Source of the DNA: Tretioscincus oriximinensis
Lineage: Eukaryota > Chordata > Lepidosauria > Squamata > Gymnophthalmidae
NCBI GenBank assembly: GCA_022410635.1
Contig: JAJVDF010000003.1
Span: 700,752-764,751 of the forward strand
Direction: 5' to 3'
Length of the DNA: 64,000 bases
In this document: piece after piece, positions 46,400 to 57,599 of the stretch
Numbering within the stretch: position 1 is the first letter of the stretch
How the letters are laid out: the number at the start of each line of letters is the position of its first letter
The notes under the pieces: generated by a model
Told to the model about the DNA's origin: nothing
Seen by the model: the letters and a program-made list of their open reading frames with translations, nothing else
The model's database searches: none
Position numbers and translations under genes: made by a program

Positions 46400-47521
46400 C
46401 AAAATATAGGATTACATGCTTTTAATTTATTCCATAACTTCTATTCCTAATTAGGCAGCTTAAGCCAGTTTTTCTGCTGATACAGTATTGATTGCTTCTG
46501 TTAAAATATTCCTGATTCCCATCTCTTTAAAGTGCTGGTGACATTTTCTCCATAGACAATGCTCGATTATGATGTTTGATAAACATAAGTATATTGTAGA
46601 GCATTCCCATAACCCTATTGTTGCCTTTAGTCCTTGTTTCAATTATGCTCTCCAGAGGAGCACGATCCCTTCTCATAGCTTCTTTTATGTTTGTTGAGTT
46701 AATAAAATTAACTCAACAACACAAGGACCAGAGGGCACTCCTTAAAACTGTTGGGTAGAAAAGTGAGAACAGACAAAGGAAAGTATTTTTTCACCCAGAG
46801 GGTCATCGGCCTGTGGAATTTACTTCCAGAAGAGGTAGTGGTAGCTAACAGCTTGGATAGTTTCAAGACAGGACTAGACAGGTTTATGGACACTAAGGGT
46901 ATAAATGGATACTAAGATAGTTGTCTGGATGTAGCCTCCGGGATGGAGCAACAGGCAGGACTCTTGAAATACCATTTGCAGGGAGTCACGAACAGGAGCA
47001 GCATATTTTGCTTTCCTCTGTTTGGACTGCCCAGGTGCATCTGGTGGGCCTCTGTGTGACACAGAATGCTGGACTCAATGGGCTGTGGCCTGATCCAGTA
47101 TGGCTCTTCTTATGTTCTTATGTTCTTATGTATTGACATTTCCGCCAGCCAGCATTGAGGGTTAGGGTTTATATTTCTGATTTGTCGAATTGTCAGTGGA
47201 TTATTGTTGGTGTCATACCAGTCTCTTAACCTCATCCGACCAAACTGGCTAATATATAAGGCCAGCCTGTTATACCNGTGTATATTCATTATTTTTGAGG
47301 ATGAGACTGTGTAGATTGAATGCACTAGTTTACTCGCATTTTTTTNCCATACCTCCCAGGTTTTTTGAAAGGGGGGGAGCCAGTTTCTCTTTTTTTGGTG
47401 GTCAAATTTAACTTGGAATACTGAAAGATTCTCCATGTTATTTAGGACCCGTTCATTTTTAACCCATTTGGCCTGATCCTTATATTCTAAGTCTATTATC
47501 AATGCTCGATTATGATGTTTG
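46400..47521 (-). mobile_element. Degenerate LINE-like sequence, minus strand
   Basis: Two minus-strand open stretches (about 47502-47110 and 46700-46460) are separated by an inserted CR1. The first includes IMNIHxYNRLALYISQFG, the second SIIETRTKGNNRVMGMLYN and MFIKHHNRALSMEK. They look like the late part of a LINE (L1-type) ORF2, but I cannot place them firmly. A direct repeat containing AATGCTCGATTATGATGTTT occurs at 46557 and 47500. Confidence 0.35.
46718..47132 (+). mobile_element. CR1 3' end
   Basis: ACAAGGACCAGAGGGCACTC to CTTCTTATGTTCTTATGTTC with a complete 3' UTR. Close to the copies at 18897 and 24556. Confidence 0.93.
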
Positions 47522-48451
47522 TTTCAGTCTGTTCCCACTTTGTGTTTTGATTGTTACAGTTGTCTACAAGCTACAGTTCTTTCTACCACTAATGATCCAA
47601 GTTCATCCTACGTAGACATGACCTTGGGTCAGCAACTTTCACCTCATGCCATTGACATTCAGCATAAACTGCAAGTAGCTGAGCCCTCTTTGCATGTCAT
47701 TGATTAGAATCTGATAAATACAGAAGTTGCTTCTTTTACCATCATACAATTAAATGAAAAGAAAAGTGATATGTATGTTTACTGCAGTGTAGAAGTAAAG
47801 CCAGAAGAATGGCTTTAGGCTGTCTTTTTAAGAAACATTCACACTTGTTCTCTCACTGTTTAGCTATGCAAAACCTGCTGTTATTTCACCTTAAATATTC
47901 CTGGAAAAAAATCTGTAATTTGTTGATAAATAATCATCTATAAAGTAATTAATTCTTTGGTCAAACTGGAAAATAATTATAATTTTCAAAAAACTNTATT
48001 TTCTAATTGTCCTTAAGATTTACAAGAACTCTAACCACGTCAGACAAATGTAACTCAGGCTACATTTGCACTATGGAAAAACAAACAAACAACGGGTGTG
48101 AAAACTATGTGACTTTGCAATGAGTGCTAATGGGAACTGCTTTTGCTATGCTTGTTTTCTGAGTGGAGTTTGCACTGGGAAATAGCACCTTTGCTTTTGA
48201 ATCCTGGTTGAACAGCTGGCTGTCCGATCAGAGCCCAGTCCTTGGGAGTGTTCTGCCAAAGTCACAAGACCCTTCCAAGGACTGGGATCCATGGCAGAAG
48301 ATCACTGCGTATCTCCATGTTGCTTCTGCTGCAGTTTCAAATGTACCTCCATTGCTCCATTGTGGGACGTCTGAACTGCTACCACCAGCAGCAGAAGAAA
48401 TAGAGAGACTCGCATCGATCTGCTGCTGTGGATGCTCATCCTTTGTTCTGC

Positions 48452-48518
48452 TTCTGGCTCCAATAAATGGAGCCAGAAGTAAGTGGAAGCAATAAATGGA
48501 ACCAGAAGTAAGTGGAAG
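48452..48518. repeat. 29-bp tandem pair with hairpin
   Basis: CAATAAATGG-GCCAGAAGTAAGTGGAAG is present twice (48461 and 48490) with one difference. The first unit also forms CTTCTGGCTCC / GGAGCCAGAAG around AATAAAT. Confidence 0.85.
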
Positions 48519-48739
48519 TTTGTGCAAAAAGAGAAAAGCAGTTTGTTTTTAAAGCTGTGCCATCTGTGATCACATGGCNATTGCAAATGGGAAGCTGTGC
48601 AGTTTTCCTCCTACCCTATCAGGCTCCTGATTCTGGGTCAGAAAGGGGCATGGAACCAGGGAACACACCAAAGTGGATATAATCCTCTTTGCTTCTTTTC
48701 CAGTACTGATTTCTCCCGCAGTGCAAAGCAGCCTGAAAG

Positions 48740-49165
48740 GCTTAGGGCACCTCATGAAATCAGACTTCAACATCTGGGCCTTTTCAGTCTCAAAAGATGA
48801 CATTTAAGACGTGACCTGACTGAAGCGTATAAAATTATGCATTGATAAGCTTAATAGAGAAAAATTGTTTTCTCTATCACACAACACTAGAACCAGGGGT
48901 ATTCCTTGAAACTAATGGGCAGAAGAGTAGGACAGACAAAGGAAAGTAGTTTTTCACTTAGAGGATCATTGGTATGTGAAATTTACTTCTAGAAAAGGAT
49001 AGACCTGTTGATACTTCCTCCGGGATGGAGCAACAGGCAGTATTCCTGATATAGCATTTGCAGGGAGTTGATAACAGGTGAGGGTTTTGCATTGAGGTGC
49101 TTGAGACTGCCCAGGTGTGAGAGAATGCTGGACTAGATATAATTTCATGTTCTTCTTGGTAAGCC
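48740..49165 (+). mobile_element. CR1 3' end, diverged and deleted
   Basis: AAATCAGACTTCAACATCTG-GGCC and AACACTAGAACCAGGGG mark the polymerase end. GGATGGAGCAACAGGCAG follows, then a shortened 3' end GAATGCTGGACTAGATATAA-TTTCATGTTCTTCTT. Confidence 0.85.
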
Positions 49166-49257
49166 TCTATTTAAAACTTTCAGCAACTGCAAGACAGCAA
49201 TGCTCTAATCATTTTTATTGAGTAGTCAATTTTAGAAAAATAGTCTTGTTGGCTTTA

Positions 49258-49630
49258 GTTAGAAAGTCCAGCAAAAGGGGCTGNAGCACTTGGAGACTTA
49301 CAGCAGGAAGGTAGATGTCTGCAAAAGCTCATGCTAACTACCTACATAAGAACATAAGAAGAGCCATACTGGATCAGGCCGCAGCCCATCAAGTCCAGCA
49401 TTCTGTGTCACACAGAGGCTCACCAGATGCACCTGGTGCAGTCCGAACAGAGGAAAGCAAAATACGCTCTCCTGTTCATGACTCCCTGCAAATGGTATTT
49501 CAAGAGTCCTGCCTGTTGCTCCATCCCAGAGTCAACATCCAGACATCCATCCTAGTATCCATTTATACCTTTAGTGTCCATAAACCTTTCTCCTGTTAGT
49601 CTCCAAGTGCTACAAACCCCTTTGCTGCAC
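49258..49630. mobile_element. Retroposon H copy split by a CR1
   Basis: Left piece TTAGAAAGTCCAGCAAAAGG to about 49341, right piece TTCTCCTGTTAGTCTCCAAG-TGCTACAAACCCCTTTGCTG. Together they form the H palindrome. The left piece holds CTCATGCT on the plus strand, with T where other copies have C. The right end lies 44 bp from the exon at 49674. Confidence 0.75.
49342..49588 (-). mobile_element. CR1 3' end nested in retroposon H
   Basis: Starts ACATAAGAACATAAGAAGAG on the plus strand and ends TTTAGTGTCCATAAACC. It is a short, little-diverged copy, so it inserted after the H element. Confidence 0.92.
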
Positions 49631-49673
49631 ATTGTTATAGAGACAGTTATGAAGTGATGGAAACGCAATGTAC

Positions 49674-49859
49674 CATGATGCCATTGTGGATGAAGCCCCG
49701 CCTGTACCGTGCTGGTTTCAGATGAGGGTACTCTTCAGTGCTGGTGACTTTAATACCCCACACTTTCTTCCAAGCTCCATAAAGTGGAATATGAACAGGA
49801 TAGACTCCAGAATGATGCGGTGAAACTGCGTAACCCATGTCCGTTGGAATACCGTGTTC
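49674..49859 (-). CDS. NDST4: NDST exon: N-deacetylase domain
   Basis: This 186-nt exon (62 codons, phase 0 both ends) lies between minus-strand acceptor CCTCTGACCAG and donor GTACAT. It reads [60 protein letters not shown] and [16 protein letters not shown] is a hallmark of the N-deacetylase domain, with conserved histidines. [29 protein letters not shown] fits NDST4 (NDST3 is WNIKITSTEEYP in memory). No frame damage despite repeats ending 43 bp beyond the donor. Confidence 0.95.
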
Positions 49860-49964
49860 CTGGTCAGAGGGGAATAAGGGAATAAACTACGTTATTTATA
49901 ACTATGAAACACTGACAGATTTAACATGGATCACTTGTACACATTTATATGAAAAGTACATTCC

Positions 49965-50110
49965 TGGATTGCCATTTGAAGAGAGTCAAAAAGGTTTTTC
50001 CTTTTTCTGATTGAGACTGCCCAGGTGAAATTGGGTGCCATTGTGTGAGTCAGCATGCTAAGCCAGATGAACTCTGTCCCCATTCAGCAGGGAAGTTCTT
50101 ACGTTCTTAT
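49965..50110 (+). mobile_element. CR1 3' end, variant subfamily
   Basis: GAGACTGCCCAGGTGAAATT, AGCCAGATGAACTCTGTCCC-CATTCAGCAGGG and a TTCTTACGTTCTTATG end. The CCATTCAGCAGGG variant also appears at 54985. Confidence 0.8.
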
Positions 50111-50147
50111 GACCTAAACAGAACACTGTAAGTGTTGGTCTTCTTGC

Positions 50148-50330
50148 AAATGATTTATTTATTTTTATTTGCATTTACCACCCTATGGGCAAAGGTCTTA
50201 GGTAGTTAACAATAAAAAATTAGAAATTAACATATTAAAAACATCCATGCCCATGCCAGAAAATAGGGAAGTGAGCACTGATTTTTCAGGGAAAGACCAG
50301 GTTAAAGTGTGTATGTGTGAGAGAGTGAAT
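50148..50330 (-). mobile_element. LINE 3' tail remnant
   Basis: GATTTATTTATTTTTATTTG-CATTTACCACCCTATGGGCA-AAGGTCTTAGGTAGTTAACA is the reverse complement of an L2-like tail. The sequence beyond is not clearly assignable. Confidence 0.5.
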
Positions 50331-50956
50331 CTATGTTCCTTCCTTCCTGTAGTTTTTCTTATAGGCAAAATATAGCCTAAGGTATTTTGGATCAGACAAT
50401 GGGTAGATTTGCATTCCTAGAAATAGGAATGGTGATGGATGAACAAAAGAGATGATTCTGAACACAGTCAAGTGATGATTTGACTCTCTGTTCCAAAGTT
50501 CACTGGATTGTTTCTGCTTTCCAAGAAACTTACATTATCTGTTTTCTAATATCAAAAGCCAATTGCAATATATAGAAGCAGAAACAAATTACACAGCATG
50601 CAATGAAAGACACTCATTAAGACACTCACTCTTCCTTAAGTGAGGTTATCACATAAAAACGGAATAGGAGTTTGCAGCTTTAATGGGAGATTCCCCTCCC
50701 TCTCAGATGCTGCATGAATTAGACATTGCAACAGGTAAAAATTCCTCCCTTCCATAACCATTAAAGCTGCAAAATTCCTCTCCTTATTCTTATGAAACTC
50801 TTTATTAGCCAGCTTGGTGAAATGTTTAGAATATCCTGGTATGTTCCACCCCCTGGTATCTTCCACCCTCCTCCAACTGGGGCCACTCACAGTCCTATAG
50901 AACTCTCTCAGGCCCACCTACATCACAGTGAAAGGGGTGTTATAAATAAATGTTCA

Positions 50957-50958
50957 TT

Positions 50959-51050
<92 letters not shown>

Positions 51051-51150
51051 TATTATTATTATTATTATTAGTCGTCATCGTCGTTGTCATTGTTGTGTTA
51101 TGTTGTTTTGTTGTTGTTGTTGTATTATGTTGTTTTGTTGTAGTGGTGGT
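50957..51150. repeat. Compound ATC / ATT / TTG microsatellite
   Basis: About 30 ATC units, then ATT, then a GTTGTTGT-rich part with two similar TTATGTTGTTTTGTTG blocks. The serine-, isoleucine- and leucine-rich frames here are artefacts. Confidence 0.95.
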
Positions 51151-51235
51151 GTTGTTGTTATCCAGCCTCAGAAAACTAATAGGCTATGAGGGTGAAGGCT
51201 AGCGACAAGGATTCCTACCCAAAATGTGGAAATAC

Positions 51236-51680
51236 TGCCTGTTCAGCATCTTGGAAGCAGTATCAAGAGATCCATGCTAATAGTTATTGATACCCTTGGC
51301 TTCCACGAACATGTCTAATTCCATGCCCAGGTGCAATTACTGGGCCACTGTGAGACAAAATGCTGGACTAGATGTGCTCTGGTCCAGTTCAGCAAGGCTC
51401 CTCTTGTGATCTAATCCTGTTGTAAAGCTATCCAGGCTGCTAGCTACCACCACCTCTTCTGAAAGTAAATTCCACAGATTAGTGAACCGCTGGGTAAAAA
51501 AAACCCTGTTAACTCTTCTATCCATCAATTTCAAGGAATGCCTTCTTTAGTGTTGTGTGATAGAGAAAATATTTTTCCTATTCACCTTAACCATCACATG
51601 CATGATTAGATCACCTCTTAAATGGTGTCTTTCGAGGTTGAACAGGCCTAGACATTGTAGCATGATTTCATGAGGGATGG
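51236..51680 (-). mobile_element. CR1, with a second CR1 end inserted in opposite orientation
   Basis: Minus-strand CR1 covers 51236-51322 and 51410-51680. Between them 51323-51409 is a plus-strand CR1 3' end (GCCCAGGTGCAATTACTGGG to AAGGCTCCTCTTGTGA). TCTAATTCC and TCTAATCC flank the insert, so it is a nested insertion with a short target duplication rather than an inversion. Confidence 0.8.
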
Positions 51681-52294
51681 ATTGTCAGAAGAAAAGAGGC
51701 TTTTGGGTGCAGCTTTGAAAAGGGGAATACATGAATGGAGGGAGAAGTCCCATATGAGCAAGCAAGATGAATATCGTCTGTGTGCTGTCCTAAATCCACA
51801 GTTGGCCTGAATTCTAATATCCCAGAGGGTAGGAACTAAGGTCCTTGTTTCCAAATAGATCTGTTCTTTTGGACAGCAAATTTGCACAGCAAAATATTCC
51901 CAACAATCTGTGAACTAAAAAGCTTTGTGGATAAGGCTGGATGAAAAAAACGATCCCCGCAGAACTTCTTTCAGTCTTATCAAAAAGAAAGAGGTGTGGA
52001 TATTGGTTCTTATACTTTCTAAGCTGACACCTTGTTGAATTATAAGATTTACATAAGCTCTTATCTACTTTTATTGCCGTGACATTTTTTTTGTATTCCT
52101 GCTCATGCAAATTGAGACTTCCTATAGGAGATTATTTTTATTGTGTCAGCTTAATTCATTATATTATTTTTTCTGCAGTTTCCATTTTGGAGCTGGTGGC
52201 AGTGATCAGGCAGTCAATGGATCTGCTATTGTTAGTTTTCAGTGTTTAGAAGCCATCTTCTGCTGTGTGAAATTGAAGATTGCAGCTTTTCGCT

Positions 52295-52912
52295 GTAAGG
52301 CCCTGTTATTGTGCCTTTTGTTGGTTCTATTTCAATACAGAGCTTGGCCGTCCATATGCCAGTGTAGACTACGACAGGCCCCATTTGGGGTCTGCTGTAG
52401 TCTACATTACCATGTAGATGGCAGGCTCCTATTCTGAGATATAGCCAAGAATAAGGCTGCATCCCTACGGAGCCTTCTCCTGGTCTGTTCCTCGGAATAG
52501 GAGCCTGCCAACCACATGCAAGTGTACACGGATATCTCAGTCACTTAGGAATTCATCTCTCGTCTGGGAGATGGGGTTTCGAAGCCCTGTGTGGGACCTG
52601 GGGAGGGGTGAGCACCTTCCACTAGCCTGTAGCTCTAGCCAACCCAGCTATTNGAAAGCAGGAACTGCAAGAAATTGCAACTGACTGCAAGTAGATACAT
52701 GGGAACCACCAGAATATGGTGGGGAAGGTAGAATGTGAGTCTTCGGGCAAAATACCCTTGTAAGCCGCTTTGAGTCCCTTTGAAAGGTGAGAAAAAGCGG
52801 GGTATAAGAACCCAGTTCTTCTTCTTCTTCTACACTATGGCAGGCCCCAAATGTCCTGCCAAGCTCTGTCCTGTGACCCAGAACAAGGCTCTGTGTGAAT
52901 GGAGCCTAAGAT
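52295..52912 (+). mobile_element. Two fused foldback B elements, the second split by SINE I
   Basis: First unit 52295 to about 52455: AAGGCCCTGTTATTGTGCC...GTAGACTACGACAGGCCCC...CTGTAGTCTACATTACCATG. A second begins GGCTGCATCCCTACGGAGCC and resumes after the SINE with TACACTATGGCAGGCCCC, ending GAATGGAGCCTAAG. Confidence 0.65.
52527..52832 (+). mobile_element. SINE I, full length
   Basis: ACACGGATATCTCAGTCACT, GGGGTTTCGAAGCCC (intact B box), complete body and GTAAGCCGCTTTGAGTCCC tail with TTC repeats. TACAC recurs at both edges. Confidence 0.92.
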
Positions 52913-53260
52913 TCAGGGGGACAGGGCCTTTGTTAATGATCAAGAGAGAAGATTTAGGTTGTAATGATTTTGGTCATAATCCACTTTTAAATCAAATTAA
53001 TAGGAGGTGGAGGAATTAGAATTCTGATTCATTTTTCTGTAGTTGATTGCAAAAAAAAAATCCTTAACCCCCCCCCCCCACACACACACACACTTGTTAA
53101 ATTATTTGAATATTAGATTCCTCATAATCTGTATATGTAATAAAACATGTACCAAAGAGTCCAACATTGCAAAATATAACAATCAATGAGAGGGCTTGGA
53201 AATGTGGCAGTTTCCAGAGAGGAAAGGAGGAAGATATGGAGGGAGAAAGATGAAGGAAAG

Positions 53261-53645
53261 ATAAGAACATAAGAAGAGCCATACTGGATCGGGCCACAGC
53301 CCATCTAGTCTAGCATTTTGTGTTTCACACAGAGACCCACTAGATGCACATGGGCAGTCTGAACAGAAGAAAGCAAAATATGCACCTGTTCATGACTCCC
53401 TGCAAATGGCATTTCAGGAGCACTACCTGTTGCTCCATTCCGAAGGCAGCATCAAGACATCCATCCTAGTAACCATTTATACCCTTGGTGTCCATAAACC
53501 TGTATAGTCCTGTCTTGAAGCTATCCAAATGTTAGCTACCACCACCTCTTCAGGAAGTAAATTCCACAGGCCGATGACCCTCTGGGTGAAAAAAATACTT
53601 TGTTCTCATTTTTCTGCCCATCAGTTTCAAAGAGTGCCCTCTGGC
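53261..53645 (-). mobile_element. CR1 3' end
   Basis: ATAAGAACATAAGAAGAGCC at the low end, through the 3' UTR, to polymerase C-terminal sequence near TTTCAAAGAGTGCCCTCTGG. GGGA-rich tracts lie on both sides. Confidence 0.92.
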
Positions 53646-54239
53646 ACTTACTGATAGAAAGAAGGGAGATAGAAAGTGGCAAGTGAAAGATGGATGGGAG
53701 GGAGGGAGGGAGTGGAGGCACGGATGGTAGAAAAGGGCGAGATGCTACAGCTCATTTCATTACCATAATGCAGCTAGCAAATTCTGCTAACATAATATTG
53801 AGACGAAAAAGTTCTCTAGATCCACTGAAAGAGTGTGGCAGACATTAAAAATGAAATCTACAACTGGCCCAAGGTGAGTGTATCATACTAAATAAAGATA
53901 GCATTTCCTGCCTAGTCTACCNCAAGGGATCATTCTAGGAACTGCTACTAGAAGTTATCTTGCTGAAACGTCTGTCTCGCCAAGTAAAAAGCAACTCTAG
54001 GTTAAATCAAGAATGAACTCAAGTAGCTTTGTTTGGTTTTTCTTCCATTGTTTCTAACGTGACAGAAATGGTGGTTTGAAATAAAAAAATAAAGGTATAA
54101 AAGATATGGCTTTAGTGCATTCTGCAGAAATGACAGTGCAGGCCCACTTTGCAAGCATCCACTTTACAAGTTAACGTTTTTACAAGAATGCCATTTTAGG
54201 CTGTTATCTTAACGCTGAGTGTTCAAAAGAATATTGCCA

Positions 54240-54985
54240 TTTTGCATCTTAATGGTGAGACCGCTTTTGGAATACTCTGTATAATTCTAGTCACATCTCA
54301 GAAAAGATATAGTGGAACTAGAGAAGGTGCAGAAAAGGGCAACAAGAGTGACTGAAGGGGTGGAGCACTTTCCTTAGGAAAACAGACTGCAACATATGGG
54401 CCTCTTCAGCTTCAAAAGATGGTATTTAAGGCATGATTTGACTGAAGTGTATAAAATCATGTATGTGATGGATAAGGTGAATATTTATCACAGAACACTA
54501 GGGCTAGAGGGCACTGCTTGAAATTAATGGGCAGAAGAGGTAGGACAGCCAATGAAAAGTATTTTTTTTACCCAGAAGGTCATTGGTCTGTAGGCTGAGC
54601 AGATGACCCCTTTTTTTTTGGGGGGGGGGGGAGGTTGGAAACCTGGTTTTGCTGAGGAAAATAATAATANTTTTTTTTAAAAAATGTTTTTTTGAAAAAC
54701 TTTTTCCTTAGCAAAAACCGGGAGGCACCCCAAAACTGGGTACCCCCCCCCAAGGTCTCATCTGGTCAGCCTATTGGTCTGTGGAATTTACTTCCAGAAG
54801 TGGTGGTAGCTGGATAAAGCGTGGATAGTTTCAAGATAGAATTAGATAAATTCATAGAAGACAGGTGTATCAATAGCTATTAGGTTGGAAAAACAGGCAG
54901 AATTGGTGGCCACTGAGTGAAACAGAATGCTGGACTAGATGGGCTCTGATCCCATTCAGCAGGGCTCCTCTTACATACTTCTATT
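54240..54985 (+). mobile_element. CR1, longer copy split by foldback A
   Basis: It starts in polymerase sequence (TTTTGGAATACTCTGTATAA, GAGAAGGTGCAGAAAAGGGC) and runs to ...CAGCAGGGCTCCTCTTACAT. Foldback A interrupts it at 54591-54773, exactly between GGTCATTGGTCTG and GTGGAATTTACTTCC. Confidence 0.9.
54591..54773. mobile_element. Foldback family A, copy 8, inside CR1
   Basis: TAGGCTGAGCAGATGACCCC and TCTCATCTGGTCAGCCTA. TTGGTCTG is duplicated (8 bp; 9 if a T is counted). The empty site is known from other CR1 copies, so element limits are certain to within a base or two. Confidence 0.93.
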
Positions 54986-55113
54986 GCCTTCCGCTTTACA
55001 AATCCCCTCTTTACAAGTAAAATGTGGTTACCCTGTATTTTCTATGACATTCTTAGTCCATCCATTTTTATGATGATGAGACTAGCAAGTGTTCTTAAGA
55101 GCATTTATAAAGT

Positions 55114-55414
55114 CATGTCCTCACTGAGCCTTTTTCTTCCCATCTTCAGATACTGTTTTAATACTTTTTTAATATGTCAATTTTGTACTGTTGTATTTAT
55201 TGTTGGCCGTCCTGAGACTTTTGAATATAGTGTGGGGTATACAAATAAATAACTAAAATAAATGTATCTCTGTATAAAGATTGGTCTTCCACATGACAGG
55301 GTACACTATGGCAATCCCTATTCTGGGTCCGCCAAAGCATACACCAGTATGTAGGCCGCAGGCACCTATTTCAAGATATAGCCCAGACTAATGTTCAGTG
55401 GGGACAGGGCCTAA
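55114..55414 (+). mobile_element. Foldback family B, split by a LINE tail
   Basis: ATGTCCTCACTGAGCC at left and TTCAGTGGGGACAGGGCCTA at right are inverted ends. The middle has TACACTATGGCAATCC and CCTATTTCAAGATATAGCCC. Confidence 0.75.
55135..55266 (+). mobile_element. LINE 3' tail (L2-like)
   Basis: TTGTATTTATTGTTGGCCGTC-CTGAGACTTTTGAATATAGT-GTGGGGTATACAAATAAATA is the usual squamate LINE tail with the short GC stem. It is inserted within foldback B. Confidence 0.7.
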
Positions 55415-56499
55415 GAGATCTTTCTATATTCAGAGGTGACTTACGGATCCCACATGTGTTCTTTGTATGGAACAGGATCCATCTTTATTTCATTTGCTTA
55501 TTAAGTATTCTCAAAGAATTCTAACAAAGTTTTACTTCTACAAATGTCAAGTTGATTCTTCTTCAGCAATACTAACTGAGACTAATTTTATCCTTAATTA
55601 TCAAGTTACCTGTAATTGGTGACAAACAAACCCTCTTGACAGTGAATATAACAGTTATTTTGCTTTTATGTTGAATTTTATTTTATTCCCACTAGCAAGG
55701 GCATACTTTTTGTTTCAACCAGCAGCAATAGTTTTTTTTAATACTTATAGTAAAGTCAACTCTTCACCTTGTTCCCCACCCAGAAGTGTTAGTTTATAAC
55801 AGGTTTTTAGAAGGGTGCCATTCAAACTCTTCCGACCACAGTAATTTTAAGTCCATTTAAATATTTCAAATGAATAAGAATTATCATCATAATTTCATTG
55901 AGATTGTACTGATTGGAGGAATAATTGCACAGAGCTTTGATGGAAAAAGAGCAGAGAGCAGAAATAGACAACAAGTAAAACAATGTCTAAAGTCTTGATC
56001 TGCCTTTGTGCATTAGAAGTCCATGATTTTTTTTTNATTTCATACTGAGTTCCTTAAGTTCAGCAGTTCCTTTTCTCTAGTGACTATAAACTTTGAATTG
56101 CTGCTTAAAATTCCTTGTGTATAAAGGTTTTGCCCCATGGCTTTGCCATTTTGTGCCGTAGGCATCAGAAGTGACATGACAGGTGCATTTGGACTAATTA
56201 TAGCTCTGGTTCATTCTGGGTCTAGCACTGAACAACATGTCAGAGTAACGTGCTTCATATTGAACTAGAATAAGTCATTGGCCCATTTAATGTATTTCCT
56301 ATGGTGATAGGAAGTAGATGCTTAGGATTGTATAGATTATTGTGGTCACTATTAAAAATAATAAGAATTTAAAGCTTAGGTTACTGTAACACAGGTTTGC
56401 TGTTCTTCCTACAGACTGGGAGCACAAAGTGGAAAGATATCAGGGAGATGGAGGTGGCTTAAGATTTGCCGTGGTTGCCTTCCTGATTGTGCCACGACT

Positions 56500-56720
56500 G
56501 TCGGTAGCAAATAAAGTGGGTATCAGGACAGGGCCTTCTCATTGGCAGCCCCTAGACTATGGAACAGTCTCCCCTGGTCAATTACATCACTGTGTTAATT
56601 CAGAAAGTCATGAAAGACCCACCTCTTTAACCTGCCCTTTCGCTGAAAAGACATCTTATCCTTCTCTACTTTCTGGCACAATTATTTTTAATATGTTAAT
56701 TCTGTTTTTCTTAGCTCTTG
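56500..56720 (+). mobile_element. L2-like LINE fragment, decayed
   Basis: GGGCCTTCTCATTGGCAGCC-CCTAGACTATGGAACAGTCT and AAAGACCCACCTCTTTAACC match the end of the polymerase ORF (RAFS..AP..WN.LP) of the copy at 3636. Confidence 0.7.
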
Positions 56721-57599
56721 GTCATAACAGGAGCTGTCCAGGGTGCTGAAAAAAACACCAGCTCACCAACTGCAGCTCAGCAGCACTATCCAGGGTGCTG
56801 AAACAACACTGGAATTCTGGTACGGGAAGGGAGACGAGAAAATCTTTATCAATCCCTAGCCCTGGCCTTGAGAAATGTGGTGCAGGTAATTTGGAGTCCG
56901 TTATGAGACACATTCTGAGGGGCAGAATGCTAGAGACTGTTGTATTGTCTACAATAGGTTTATCAACTTGTTTATCATAAAGATGCATCTTCTTAAATGC
57001 AATTGTGATGAGATGGCTACAATGTATTTATAAATTATGATATGAGATGGAAAGAATCTGTTTTACTCATTTGTGATTCTTAACCTCAGTGCCAATTGTT
57101 AAAAAATTAAAAAATGTATTTTGGGATCCTTTGTGAAATTGCTGCCTCTGAGTATTTCCATGTGTCTTACAAGTAGGTTACATGATTGATTTGGACTGGA
57201 AGCTCAGTGTAGCAGCTCATCTGTTCAGCTCCTAAGGATCTTAGAAAATTGATGGTCACTGCTTTATGTGCTATTTCGACTTCTGCACTATTATGACCTG
57301 CCACTAGTGTTAAAGGTCTTTCAGCCACACCTTACAAAGTCCTGTCTTTCTTACAAATAAAAATGCATTAAGACAGTCCTGTCCATAATGATTTTGACAC
57401 AATGGCAGGCAGATGGGATTCACCTTGTCTGAATCAGCTGTCAGAGTTACCTGCTCGAACAATCAACTTAAGACAGGTGAAAGACACCCCCATACTACTG
57501 ATTGCTATAGCTGGTAAAATCACCGCTATTTCAAAAGTAATTACTATAAAAGTTGATATGAATCTCTCTGTAAATTATTTTGCAGACCAGATCACTCAC

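Larger units (their letters stand above)
44133..49673 (-). other. NDST intron, 5541 bp
   Basis: It holds an old repeat (44902-45270), a CR1 with a nested palindrome, LINE-like minus-strand sequence, two further CR1 copies and a retroposon H with a CR1 inside it, ending 44 bp from an exon. 44160-44870 is AT-rich with C and T runs reminiscent of LINE sequence but not assignable. 47522-48450 shows nothing recognisable. Confidence 0.8.
49860..57599 (-). other. NDST intron, 7740 bp
   Basis: Contains CR1 fragments, a LINE tail, an ATC/ATT/TTG microsatellite, a CR1 mosaic, compound foldback B with SINE I, CR1 split by foldback A, and L2-like remnants. 51681-52294, 53716-54239 and 55415-56499 show nothing recognised; 56751-57599 likewise. 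Confidence 0.8.

Noticed and set aside
47110..47502. 130-residue minus-strand ORF as a host gene
   Set aside because: It carries ambiguous bases, is overlapped by a CR1 at its low end, sits in NDST intron and has a LINE-like flavour. Kept only as a low-confidence mobile-element remnant.
48163..48495. 110-residue plus-strand ORF
   Set aside because: No recognisable domain, antisense to NDST, and overlaps a 29-bp tandem repeat and a hairpin. No splice context supports it.
50792..51202. Poly-serine / poly-isoleucine ORFs, and similar ones at 35846-36298 and 43322-43579
   Set aside because: They are products of three-base microsatellites.
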